A stretch of 64,000 bases of DNA from JAKPQD01 sp029572965 (GTDB lineage: Bacteria; Bacteroidota; Bacteroidia; Bacteroidales; DTGW01). Below, one piece after another: positions 50,770-58,839 of this stretch; within the stretch, counting starts at the first letter, position 1, and every line of letters starts with the position of its first letter. Where the stretch lies: the NCBI GenBank assembly GCA_035374585.1, contig DAOSPF010000006.1, positions 1 through 64,000 of the forward strand, in the 5' to 3' direction. The position numbers were made by a program, and so were the translations under genes. The notes beneath the pieces were generated by a model. It was not told where the DNA came from. It was given only the letters and a program-made list of their open reading frames with translations, and searched no databases.

Positions 50770-51166
50770 AAAATACTGTTGTCTGATAAAAATTTTGTAC
50801 TAAAAGTATATTGATATGTTTGGGTTTTTGCCCTAATGTATTTTTATATTGGCCATTAAACTTAATTTATAGTGTCTTTTTATTGGTTTGTTGACAAAAA
50901 TAAAAAGGGACGCAACCTATTATGGTTTATTATCATCTAAGCAGAAATTTAAGATATAAAACACTCATGTAATAGAAAAACAAACATTTAAGGATAAATT
51001 GCTTTCATGAGAATTTCGATTGAATAAGCTATCCCTTTAAAAATTAAAATTTAGTATGATTCGTTAAACACAAACAAGGACGACCCGATTAGTCGGGACG
51101 GGTTTTCTTTCGGAGTGCCCTTCGGGGTTTATCTGATCTTAATAAAATTTAAAAAATTATTTACGG
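50770..51166. other. Intergenic region with the second copy of a 25-nt shared sequence
   Basis: A 25-nt segment at 51056-51080 is identical to the minus strand of 8777-8801 near eno. It is followed here by CCCGA-TTAG-TCGGG, a GC-rich hairpin, and CGGAGTGCCCTTCGGGG. The rest of the ~400 bp is AT-rich with no gene. Confidence 0.5.
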
Positions 51167-51709
51167 ATGAAAACTTTGATAACTTTATTTATTACGGCAT
51201 CGCTGATTGGATTTGCAATTTACAGTTGCGAAAAGGACAAAGCTAATACCCCACAATCAACGTTTAAGGGTCAACTTATAAGTAAGTCTGCTTGTAAAAG
51301 TTTTTTAAAATCTACAAGAGTGATTACTGATATTACTAATACTCCTGATAGTTTAGTTTGTATAGGATATTCATTTGACAATTCAACTAATAAGCTGTCA
51401 ATTAAACATATTAACGCTGGGTTTAATTGTTGTCAAGATACTGTTTATTGTAATGTTTCATTAAGTGTTGATACAATACTGATTCAGGAAATCGAGCAAA
51501 ACCCCAAATGTGATTGTGATTGCTTGTATGATTTAAACATCGAAATTCAGGGTGTTGACGCTAAAAAATATCAGATTAAAGTGATTGAGCCGTATGTTGG
51601 TGATCAAAAGAAAATATTATTTGAGATTGATTTGACAAAAGATAAAGTGGGTTCATTTTGCGTGACAAGAAAACAGTATCCTTGGGGTATGAAAAGTCTT
51701 AACAATTAA
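51167..51709 (+). CDS. Cys-rich lipoprotein of unknown function
   Basis: This 180-residue protein has a lipoprotein signal (LFITASLIGFAIYSC at residues 7-21) and then an extracytoplasmic domain with several Cys pairs: KSACKS, HINAGFNCCQDTVYCNVSL, NPKCDCDCLYDLNIEI and KVGSFCVTRK. The pattern of Cys-Cys and CDCDC resembles a domain common in Bacteroidota lipoproteins with no assigned role. The ATG at 51167 is preceded by AAATTATTTACGG. It is not linked to a nearby operon. Confidence 0.65.
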   Translation: MKTLITLFITASLIGFAIYSCEKDKANTPQSTFKGQLISKSACKSFLKSTRVITDITNTPDSLVCIGYSFDNSTNKLSIKHINAGFNCCQDTVYCNVSLSVDTILIQEIEQNPKCDCDCLYDLNIEIQGVDAKKYQIKVIEPYVGDQKKILFEIDLTKDKVGSFCVTRKQYPWGMKSLNN

Positions 51710-51730
51710 CTTTTGCCTACAACCAAGCTC

Positions 51731-51841
51731 ATGTTTTGTGACAAAAATATGGAATATGTGGTCGGACCCGGCGATTTTGAGGTCATGGATGGACGTTCGT
51801 CAGATGACAACTTGCAAATGGCTACGTTTACAGTATTGTAA
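51731..51841 (+). pseudogene. Relic of a GH3 beta-glucosidase C-terminus
   Basis: Plus-strand translation of these 111 bp gives MFCDKNMEYVVGPGDFEVM followed by DGRSSDDNLQMATFTVL and a stop. This is the typical end of family GH3 beta-glucosidases (fibronectin-III-like domain, consensus VEPGxFxVxxGxSSxD...LxxxFxV). Nothing recognisable as the catalytic domains remains upstream, so this is most likely a decayed gene fragment. Confidence 0.6.
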
Positions 51842-51910
51842 ATAGTTGTTACTGGTTAAAAGTTATTCTTTGCTGTATTGACTCAATGCCAAATAGTTCC
51901 TGTTTTAGCA

Positions 51911-54121
51911 TTATTGTTTTATAAATTTCTTTTTAATTCCACTTACGTTAATCATATAAACACCTGAATTAAGAGAATGTACATCTACCATTGTTTTTCC
52001 TGAGAAATTTTCTTCGTACACCATTTTTCCTGTTAAATCGTATATTTGTACATAATGCGGCTTTCCATCAGCAATGTCAATAGTAATAAACGTTGTAGCA
52101 GGATTTGGCTTAATGGTTATTTTATTTACATTTTCAGCAATGGTAGGTATTTCTTTAGCTTTAACAACTATGTTAAATTCTTTAGACAGAGTGTCTGGAC
52201 CAATATGAACAAGTGCTTTTATTGTTACATTTTTTGAATAGTTAAATGGGCGTGTTACTATTCCTGAGTTTGATACAATAGAAGTGTCGTCCGATTGCCA
52301 GATAATTTTTGTACCTTCTCCAAGAGTGCTGGTCAGTTGTAAATTTGAGACAATACCAGTAGAGTCTTCATTAGAAGCAATACCCAATGCCGATATCGTC
52401 ATGCTGTTTATTAATCTTTGTAATGTTTCCAATCTGGATTCGGGTTTAACTAAAACCTTATAACCTTTGCATAATACTGTATCTTCAAGTGGTACCGTGG
52501 CAATTAAATCAACGCAGGTATCTTTATGCATCCAATTGAACCTCTTTATATTTCCATCAGGAAGTAACAAGGATTTATCTTTGGTATCCCATGAAATTGA
52601 AAATTGGTTGTTATAAAAACTCTTGGCCAAAGCATACTTTGAAAAGGCAATATTATCTGAATAGTTTGTAACTCCTAAAATTTTACTCTTGTCAGACAAT
52701 GAATCCAAAACAATTTGATAATAATATTGCCTTGCATTCAGTACTACCAACCATCTTGAAACTTCTTTGGCAGCTTTGTAAATTGAATTACCTTCCTGAC
52801 GGGCTGTAACTTTTGTGATACCGGGTATTCCTTTTAGGATGCATTTAGAGCCTGAATTAAAAGCAATATTGGCATTTTCAATGCTAAAATTTACATCCAG
52901 TCCTGAAGTTGCAAAAGCTTTTAAATCAAAAGCACTATCGTTTACAGATTTATATAGAATTGAATCAAACGTAACAGATTGCGGTAAGCCCTTATTGCTA
53001 AATGAAACCGGGATTTTTCCATCTGTATAACCAATGTGCCAGCTTTTTTCATGGTTTGCCGAATACCATACTTTATAATAATATCCCGAATCGGTCCGGT
53101 ATGATTGAAATGTAGGGCGGTATAATTTTGTATCCCATTGTCTGTAATTAATGGCATTGTTAAGGATAGGCGTTTTAAACTCAAGGTCTATTATGTTGGG
53201 GGTATCCATGTGGCATTGTGCAAAAATGATACATGCCACGTTATATACATTTTCGTAACTACTTGTGCGTGCGGCAATCATAAATTCTATTCTTTTCTCA
53301 AAATAGTTGGGTTTGCACGCAATATGCCAGCTATAAAAACCACTAGAATCTAAAGCATATTTGTTGCTACTGTTTTTACATAAGGTTTCTTCTTCCCAAT
53401 GTATCCCATCGCTACTAAAACAATGGACTAAACGGTTGGGTTTCAAAATGTAAACACCCCAGAAAAGCCATTTATTAGATGCTTCTCGCCAAAAACATGG
53501 TGATACAATTGTTGCAATATCGCGTGGTTTATATAATTTTACAGTTTCTGGTTCAGTTGACTCTCCATTTTCTTTTATCCGTATCAGTTTTATGGCTCCA
53601 TATATTGAATCTTTTCCAACAATAATCAGCCCCCGGTACATATAATATAACCAGATTTCGTTTACATCAGGATTATAAACTATATCAACATCGCAATTAT
53701 TGCCTGTTGGAGGAGTGCCTGTTAAAGGAAACTTAAACCCCGTGGGGATTATCCAATTCTTGCCGTCATTGCTTGCGGCTATACATGGGTTTTCTACTAA
53801 TGCGTTTGTATTATAGTATGGAGTATAGGCCATCCAGTAACGGTAACCTCCCCATGTCCCACTTGTGTTGACTTCTTTCTGAAAATCAATAATTGACGGG
53901 TGCACAGCTTCTGAAGTTGAATCCGGGGTCGGAAATTGCATTGGAAATTCGGCATTTTGCAATATGGATGATGCCCCTAATGCTTTTGTACTTTTTAAAT
54001 TTGAAATTGTAAATTTTCTGAAATTATCAATAGTGTCAGGGTTGAGTTGTGCTTGATTTTTGTTGTTTAACCCTATTAAAAAAAATGATAGTAGTAATTG
54101 ACAGTAAAATAAGCGTCTCAT
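51911..54121 (-). CDS. T9SS-secreted protein with beta-propeller N-terminus
   Basis: This 736-residue protein has a signal peptide (cleavage near NQAQ), a region of about 350 residues with repeated WWxY/Ser-Asp motifs such as GGYRYWMAYTPYYN, IVYNPDVNEIWLYYMY and WLFWGVYILKP resembling the five-bladed propeller of GH43/GH32-type proteins, then small beta domains (an MBG-like segment near 400 and an Ig-like one near 615), and a T9SS type A tail with TIKPNPATTFITIDI ... SLNSGVYMINVSGIKKKFIKQ. It is probably surface-bound and may bind or cleave polysaccharide. Catalytic residues were not identified. Confidence 0.8.
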   Translation of the reverse strand: MRRLFYCQLLLSFFLIGLNNKNQAQLNPDTIDNFRKFTISNLKSTKALGASSILQNAEFPMQFPTPDSTSEAVHPSIIDFQKEVNTSGTWGGYRYWMAYTPYYNTNALVENPCIAASNDGKNWIIPTGFKFPLTGTPPTGNNCDVDIVYNPDVNEIWLYYMYRGLIIVGKDSIYGAIKLIRIKENGESTEPETVKLYKPRDIATIVSPCFWREASNKWLFWGVYILKPNRLVHCFSSDGIHWEEETLCKNSSNKYALDSSGFYSWHIACKPNYFEKRIEFMIAARTSSYENVYNVACIIFAQCHMDTPNIIDLEFKTPILNNAINYRQWDTKLYRPTFQSYRTDSGYYYKVWYSANHEKSWHIGYTDGKIPVSFSNKGLPQSVTFDSILYKSVNDSAFDLKAFATSGLDVNFSIENANIAFNSGSKCILKGIPGITKVTARQEGNSIYKAAKEVSRWLVVLNARQYYYQIVLDSLSDKSKILGVTNYSDNIAFSKYALAKSFYNNQFSISWDTKDKSLLLPDGNIKRFNWMHKDTCVDLIATVPLEDTVLCKGYKVLVKPESRLETLQRLINSMTISALGIASNEDSTGIVSNLQLTSTLGEGTKIIWQSDDTSIVSNSGIVTRPFNYSKNVTIKALVHIGPDTLSKEFNIVVKAKEIPTIAENVNKITIKPNPATTFITIDIADGKPHYVQIYDLTGKMVYEENFSGKTMVDVHSLNSGVYMINVSGIKKKFIKQ

Positions 54122-54275
54122 TAAAAATCTGTTTTAAATTTCTTTTTGCTAATATATTTTAAGAAAACAGTCTTTTTGTATTCCCCCTTTGTTTCTAATT
54201 TTTTTCTAATCTGCGTTTAATACCATTCTAATTCCTCAATGATTTCTTTGTGACAAACTATAAATTACATGTGTT

Positions 54276-54614
54276 ATGGAATTGGAGAGAAAGAAACGGT
54301 TTACTTTGGCAATTTTACTTGCCCTTTCATTAGTTTTTAGTGGGATCTTGTTTTACATGTATAGGTCTTTAAAGCATGATTGCTCAATAGACAAATCTGT
54401 TTTAACTACCGAAAAATCAATGTTAAAGCAAAGCAATAACGAACTGGCTGCTGAAAAGCGGGCCCTGTGTGATGAGAACTTTGAACAGAAAGAAAAAATT
54501 GAAAGGATGATGGAAACTTTCAAGCCTGAAAAGAAGTTTACTAAAGGCATTTATAAATTTTCCATTATGAAAGGTACTGAGACTGTTTCAACCATGCAGT
54601 TTCAGCTAAAATAA
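54276..54614 (+). CDS. Membrane-anchored coiled-coil protein
   Basis: This 112-residue protein begins MELERKKRFTLAILLALSLVFSGILFYMY (membrane helix residues 10-29), continues with a coiled coil rich in Lys, Glu and Asn (around 45-90: KSMLKQSNNELAAEKRALCDENFEQKEKIERM) and ends with a beta-like KGTETVSTMQFQLK. No family was recognised. It has its own terminator and reads towards the OmpH-like gene. Confidence 0.6.
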   Translation: MELERKKRFTLAILLALSLVFSGILFYMYRSLKHDCSIDKSVLTTEKSMLKQSNNELAAEKRALCDENFEQKEKIERMMETFKPEKKFTKGIYKFSIMKGTETVSTMQFQLK

Positions 54615-54629
54615 CGGTTGTGTTCTGTT

Positions 54630-54670
54630 GCCCGGAGATTGGCATAATTTTGCCTCTTCGGGCTTTTTTT
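54630..54670 (+). terminator. Intrinsic terminator after the coiled-coil gene
   Basis: GCCCGGAGA (54630-54638) pairs with TCTTCGGGC (54655-54663), one G-U pair, and the loop holds an inner GGC/GCC. Seven T bases follow, 23 bp before the OmpH-like gene. Confidence 0.8.
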
Positions 54671-54686
54671 AATTTTTTGTAAAGCC

Positions 54687-55199
54687 ATGAAAAAGTCAAT
54701 TACCCTTATATTAAGTTTAGCATTTGTCAGTTTTTATGCAACATCCCAGTCATTGTATAAGATTGGCCATATCAACACCCAGGAGTTAATAGAATTAATG
54801 CCTGAAACAGACAGTGCTCAAAAGAAAATCGACAAGCTTTATAAAGACCTTCAACAGCAACTGGAACTCATGCAGACTGAGTTAAAGGTGAAATACCAGG
54901 ACTATATCAACAAAAAAAATACATTCTCGGAGTCCGTTTTAGAGCTTAAAGAAACTGAATTACAAGACCTTAATGCCCGCATTCAAAAATTTCAAACCTT
55001 GGCACAAGATGAGGTTGAGAATAAGCGAAACGATTTGTATAAACCCATACTCGACAAAGCCAATGCCGCAATATCTGCGGTTGCTAAAGAAAATAGCTTT
55101 ACCTACATATTTGATGCAAGCGGAGGGGCTTTGCTATATAAAGCTGATAACAGCATAGACATAATGCCGTTAGTGAAACAAAAGTTGAAATTACGTTGA
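54687..55199 (+). CDS. Skp/OmpH-like periplasmic chaperone
   Basis: The 170-residue protein has a signal peptide (MKKSITLILSLAFVSFYATSQS), then YKIGHINTQELIELMPETD, and two long helices with DKLYKDLQQQLELMQTELKVKYQDYI and LNARIQKFQTLAQDEVENKRNDLYKPI, ending YIFDASGGALLYKADNSIDIMPLVKQKL. This is the OmpH/Skp pattern: a small trimeric periplasmic chaperone for outer-membrane proteins. The length is a little above E. coli Skp. It follows the coiled-coil gene's terminator. Confidence 0.9.
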   Translation: MKKSITLILSLAFVSFYATSQSLYKIGHINTQELIELMPETDSAQKKIDKLYKDLQQQLELMQTELKVKYQDYINKKNTFSESVLELKETELQDLNARIQKFQTLAQDEVENKRNDLYKPILDKANAAISAVAKENSFTYIFDASGGALLYKADNSIDIMPLVKQKLKLR

Positions 55200-55236
55200 T
55201 CTATTTTTATAACTTTATCAAAAACATATTTTTCCT

Positions 55237-55653
55237 ATGAATACTATATCGCTTAAACTCTTCTTTATTGAATTTCAAAGAAATGAGATAACCGATCACC
55301 TTATTTATTGCCGCTTAAGCAATTTAACAAAAGACTATTCGCTCAAAGAACTTTTAGAAAAAATTGCTGATGACGAGATGAAACATTACTCCTTTTGGAA
55401 AGAATACACCAATAAAGATGTAAAACCATATTATTTTAAGCTGTTTTGGTACGGTTATATTATGCCATTTGTAAGTAAAAAGTTGGCCCTGCGGTTTATG
55501 AAACGGCTCGAAAACTATGCCCACCTTGAATATACAGCCAATCTTCTCAATGAAGTTGAAGGGCAATGGATTATTAATGATGAAAGCTTGCACGAAAAAA
55601 TGTTAAACCAGGTGTTGGAAAATGATTATTTATCCAAAACTGTCGAAGAATAA
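55237..55653 (+). CDS. Ferritin-like diiron protein (rubrerythrin family)
   Basis: This 138-residue helical protein has diiron-type ligands: FQRNEITDHLIY near residue 14, IADDEMKHYSFWKE (ExxH) near residue 45, LENYAHLEYTANLLNEVE and NDESLHEKMLNQVLEND (ExxxH) near residue 110. Such domains belong to the rubrerythrin/VIT1-linked group, which handle iron or peroxide. It lacks the rubredoxin domain. It lies 18 bp before the response regulator gene and may be co-transcribed with the two-component pair. Confidence 0.78.
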   Translation: MNTISLKLFFIEFQRNEITDHLIYCRLSNLTKDYSLKELLEKIADDEMKHYSFWKEYTNKDVKPYYFKLFWYGYIMPFVSKKLALRFMKRLENYAHLEYTANLLNEVEGQWIINDESLHEKMLNQVLENDYLSKTVEE

Positions 55654-55671
55654 AATACTTAGTTTTGACGT

Positions 55672-56370
55672 ATGACAGTCGGAAAAAAAATACTAATTGT
55701 TGAAGATGAAAAAAGGCTTGCCGATATCCTGAAAACCGGTTTTGACGAAAATGGTTTTGCTGTTGAAATTGCTTATGATGGGTATATTGGCAAAGAAATG
55801 TTTTCAAAAAACAAATATGACCTTGTCATCCTGGATATTAACCTGCCTTTAATAAATGGCTATGAGCTGTGCAAAGCTATTCGTATAGTTAATAATAATG
55901 TACCCATTATCATGCTCACGGCCATGGGGGCTGCTGAGAACAAATTAACAGGTTTTGAGGTAGGGGCTGATGACTATGTGACAAAACCTTTTAATTTTAA
56001 AGAGCTACTGGCCAGGGTGAGAGTATTTTTAAAACGTTCTTCAACCATTGAGGTGGTAAATGATGAGATGATACAAATTGACGATTTAATTATTAATACA
56101 AGTAAAAAAACAGTCTTTAGAGGAAATACCCAGATTGAACTTACGGCAAAAGAATATTCATTACTTGCATACCTGGCAAAAAATAAAGGAATTGTAATAT
56201 CCAGAACTGATATAGCTGAGAAAATCTGGGGGTTGAAATTTGACACCGGGACAAACTATATTGACGTTTATATTAATTATTTAAGAAGAAAAATTGATTA
56301 TGGTTTTTCGAATAAACTCATTCATACAAGAGTAGGTTTAGGTTATGTGCTAAAAAATGAAAATGAATAG
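55672..56370 (+). CDS. OmpR-family response regulator
   Basis: This 232-residue protein has a receiver domain with IVEDEKR acid pocket, LVILDINLPLINGYEL (phospho-acceptor Asp), LTAMGA and DYVTKPFNFKEL (conserved Lys), then an OmpR/PhoB winged helix (IELTAKEYSLLAYLAKNKGIVISRTDIAEKIW, NYIDVYINYLRRKI, IHTRVGLGYVL). It is 2 bp before its kinase. The genes next to it, a diiron protein and the Skp-like chaperone, suggest envelope or redox stress, but no target box was seen. Confidence 0.93.
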   Translation: MTVGKKILIVEDEKRLADILKTGFDENGFAVEIAYDGYIGKEMFSKNKYDLVILDINLPLINGYELCKAIRIVNNNVPIIMLTAMGAAENKLTGFEVGADDYVTKPFNFKELLARVRVFLKRSSTIEVVNDEMIQIDDLIINTSKKTVFRGNTQIELTAKEYSLLAYLAKNKGIVISRTDIAEKIWGLKFDTGTNYIDVYINYLRRKIDYGFSNKLIHTRVGLGYVLKNENE

Positions 56371-56372
56371 CC

Positions 56373-57746
56373 ATGAATATTCGCCTTAAACTCTCCATCC
56401 AGTTTTCATTGATTGTAATATCCATTTTATTGGTATTCACTACAAGTATATATTACTTTTCTTCTTCATATCGCAAAAATGATTATTACAACAGGATTAA
56501 AGACAGGGCATATACAACAGCACGCCTGCTTCTTGATGTCCAAGAGGTTGATAAATCTCTCCTTAAAATTATCGACAAAAATACACAAGCCCTCTACCAG
56601 GAAAAAATCCTGTTTTATGACCAAAACAATGAATTGGTGTATAGTACCACTGATGATTCGGTTAAAATAAACCTTCCTTTAATTAATGAAATAAGGGCAG
56701 CTCAAACTGTTGAAACTAATGATAGCCTTCGCGAAGTTTTAGGTTTTCTTTACAAATACAATAATCAGGAATATGTTGTTATAGCTTCAGCTTATGACAT
56801 CTATGGATTGGCTAAAATCAAAAACCTAAAATTTATTTTAATTGTCGGGTTCTTAATCAGCATAATAATTACCATTATAGCAGGCTTAATATTTTCTGGC
56901 CGTGCCCTTAAACCAATGTCTAAAGTAATTAACCAGGTGAAAAAAATTACCATCACTAACCTGAATTCAAGGGTTGATGAAGGAAATTGTAAAGACGAGA
57001 TAGCTCAGTTAGCAATTACTTTTAATCAAATGTTGCAGCGGCTTGAAGAGGCTTTTATTCTTCAGCGTGATTTTGTTTCTAATGCAGCTCACGAGCTGCG
57101 TACACCTTTTACTGTCATGCTCGCCGAAGTTGAATACAACCTTTTACAGGAGAGGACTAAAGCCCAATATGTTAATACGTTGACTAATTTGGCCATTGAA
57201 ATTAGAAAAATTAGTAAACTTTCCAATGGACTGCTCGACCTTGCCAGGATAAGTTATGATAATTCTGCTTTTGAAATTAACACAATACGGATAGATGAAC
57301 TTTTATTAGAAATTTGTAATGATATTTCTGACATTAAAAAAGAACACCATACCAACATTACTTTTAAATCGTTGCCCGAAGATGATAACGATTTGAATAT
57401 CCTTGGAAATGCACAACTTTTATCTATCGCTTTTAAAAACATTATTGAAAACGCAAGTAAGTTTTCAAACTATAATGTTGTCGATATTGATTTTTATTCG
57501 TTAGGTAAAAATATACTCATTCAGTTTAAAGATAAAGGGATAGGCATTTCACCAGATGATATACATAAGATATTTCAACCTTTTTACCGTGGCAAAAATA
57601 CGCAATTTATTGCAGGTTATGGGCTTGGGCTGGCATTAACCCTCAAAATTATCCAGCTACATAACGGGACAATTGATATTACTTCTGAATTAGGCGTTGG
57701 AACTACTGTAACTGTTACTTTGCCCAACAAAGCAAGTTTTATTTAA
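56373..57746 (+). CDS. Sensor histidine kinase
   Basis: The 457-residue protein has two membrane helices (residues 9-28 and about 150-172) enclosing a periplasmic domain of ~120 residues, then a HAMP domain, a HisKA helix with FVSNAAHELRTPFTVMLAEVEYN (phosphorylated His) near residue 240, and HATPase_c boxes IENASKFSNY (N box), DKGIGISPDDIHKIFQPF (G1) and GYGLGLALTLKIIQLHNGTI (G2). It phosphorylates the regulator encoded just upstream. Confidence 0.93.
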   Translation: MNIRLKLSIQFSLIVISILLVFTTSIYYFSSSYRKNDYYNRIKDRAYTTARLLLDVQEVDKSLLKIIDKNTQALYQEKILFYDQNNELVYSTTDDSVKINLPLINEIRAAQTVETNDSLREVLGFLYKYNNQEYVVIASAYDIYGLAKIKNLKFILIVGFLISIIITIIAGLIFSGRALKPMSKVINQVKKITITNLNSRVDEGNCKDEIAQLAITFNQMLQRLEEAFILQRDFVSNAAHELRTPFTVMLAEVEYNLLQERTKAQYVNTLTNLAIEIRKISKLSNGLLDLARISYDNSAFEINTIRIDELLLEICNDISDIKKEHHTNITFKSLPEDDNDLNILGNAQLLSIAFKNIIENASKFSNYNVVDIDFYSLGKNILIQFKDKGIGISPDDIHKIFQPFYRGKNTQFIAGYGLGLALTLKIIQLHNGTIDITSELGVGTTVTVTLPNKASFI

Positions 57747-57778
57747 TACTCATCTGACAATATTATTTTTTTGTGTAT

Positions 57779-57809
57779 AAAAAAAGGGCAGTAATCAAAA
57801 TTACTGCCC
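57779..57809 (-). terminator. Intrinsic terminator, minus strand
   Basis: GGGCAGTAAT-CAAA-ATTACTGCCC (57786-57809) is a perfect 10-bp stem with a 4-nt loop, preceded on plus by seven A bases, hence a T-tract on the minus strand. It could stop transcripts from the minus-strand gene at 58207. Confidence 0.65.
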
Positions 57810-57940
57810 CCTAACACAAATTTACCTAGAAAACCCTTTAAAGGATTCGTATTTCTTTGTCAAATTTACCTGTAATAAACCTTGATTACAATCTTTTCTT
57901 ATTAGAATAAGATTAGAATACATTGTTGTCTGGTACAAAC

Positions 57941-58086
57941 AGGTCGCCGCTATGCAGCTTAGGAACATTTGGTGTATTGGGTTATCCTACAAACTGGTCG
58001 CAGCTACACTGCTATTATTTGGTCGCGTAGCGACGTTTTGTTTGTAGTAATTTAAACATCGTTAAAATAAAGCCCCGGCGGGGCGA
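57941..58086. repeat. Cluster of 13-nt palindromic hairpin modules
   Basis: The gap after the histidine kinase holds GCCGCTATGCAGC (imperfect), GCAGCTACACTGC (58000-58012), GTCGCGTAGCGAC (58022-58034) and GCCCCGGCGGGGC (58072-58084), spaced by TTTGTAGGAACATTTGG-type AT-rich DNA. The style matches the palindromes of the inverted repeats around the 1144-residue gene. No gene or further signal was seen in the 460-bp gap. Confidence 0.65.
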
Positions 58087-58206
58087 CCAGTTTCTAATCA
58101 ACAATATAACTAGTATTTATTGTATCTGTTTTATTTTACCGGACAACATTGATTAGAATGTTTAAAACATAGAATGTTTTATATGAGATTCTGAGTCTGA
58201 TTACTT

Positions 58207-58722
58207 TTAATCATGGGTACTCATAATGTTAGCGTTTATTTTTTCTAACATCTTCCAAAGGGTTTTCAATTCGGCCGGCCCGTCTGTCATTAAATCAAAC
58301 ATTACTTTGTGCCTGTCATTTCTGGTTTTTACTATTATCCATCCGGCACCTCCATCGCAGCAGTCGGGGCATCCATAGATGGTGTCGAGTTGGGCAAAAT
58401 TGATTTTTTTTACTTCATTAACAATACTGTCCCATTTTGCTGTAGTAATGTATTTTGTATATTGTTTTGTAGGGTATTTGTCTTTATGCCAGCTTGAAAT
58501 AGTAATATTTGCAGTGGTCCCGGACAGTTCAATTTCGTGATGACAGTATCCATAACATTCTCCAAAAGAAGTTCCATAGTTTATACTAAGGCTATCGTTC
58601 ATATTGGTGAGGTAAGATTTTTTTTCTTTTTCGCATGAAACCATAAACAAATAAATGCAAGCAATCATAATAGGGATAATGAGCGTGGCCCCTAAAGCGA
58701 CAATAGCAATTTTTGTTTTCAT
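58207..58722 (-). CDS. Hypothetical Cys-containing exported protein (DUF6438-like)
   Basis: This 171-residue protein has an N-terminal hydrophobic stretch (AIVALGATLIIPIMIACIYLFMVSC) that may be a lipoprotein signal or a membrane anchor, then SINYGTSFGECYGYCHHEIELSG and INFAQLDTIYGCPDCCDGGAGWIIV. The Gly-Glu-Cys-Tyr-Gly-Tyr-Cys and Gly-Cys-Pro-Asp-Cys-Cys blocks recur in Bacteroidota proteins of the DUF6438 kind. No function is known. It stands alone between repeats and the GH43 gene terminator. Confidence 0.6.
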   Translation of the reverse strand: MKTKIAIVALGATLIIPIMIACIYLFMVSCEKEKKSYLTNMNDSLSINYGTSFGECYGYCHHEIELSGTTANITISSWHKDKYPTKQYTKYITTAKWDSIVNEVKKINFAQLDTIYGCPDCCDGGAGWIIVKTRNDRHKVMFDLMTDGPAELKTLWKMLEKINANIMSTHD

Positions 58723-58784
58723 ACAGCAGGTTAGTTTGTGTTTTTATAAAGACCCGACAAAACAAAAAGGTTGCTTATAAAAAC

Positions 58785-58818
58785 AAAAAAACCTTCCAGG
58801 TTCTCCGGGAAGGTTTTT
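58785..58818 (-). terminator. Intrinsic terminator of the GH43 gene
   Basis: AAAAAAACCTTCC (58785-58797) and GGAAGGTTTTT (58808-58818) form a stem with T-tracts both ways; on the minus strand it follows the GH43 stop by 21 nt. Confidence 0.8.
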
Positions 58819-58839
58819 GATAAGATTCTCTGAGATTAC

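Noticed and set aside
57747..57940. Plus-strand terminator for the response regulator/kinase operon
   Set aside because: The only good hairpin (57786-57809) has its T-tract on the minus strand; on plus it is followed by CCTAACAC.
57941..58086. CRISPR array
   Set aside because: The palindromic modules differ from each other and are not separated by spacers of constant length; there are no cas genes in the window.
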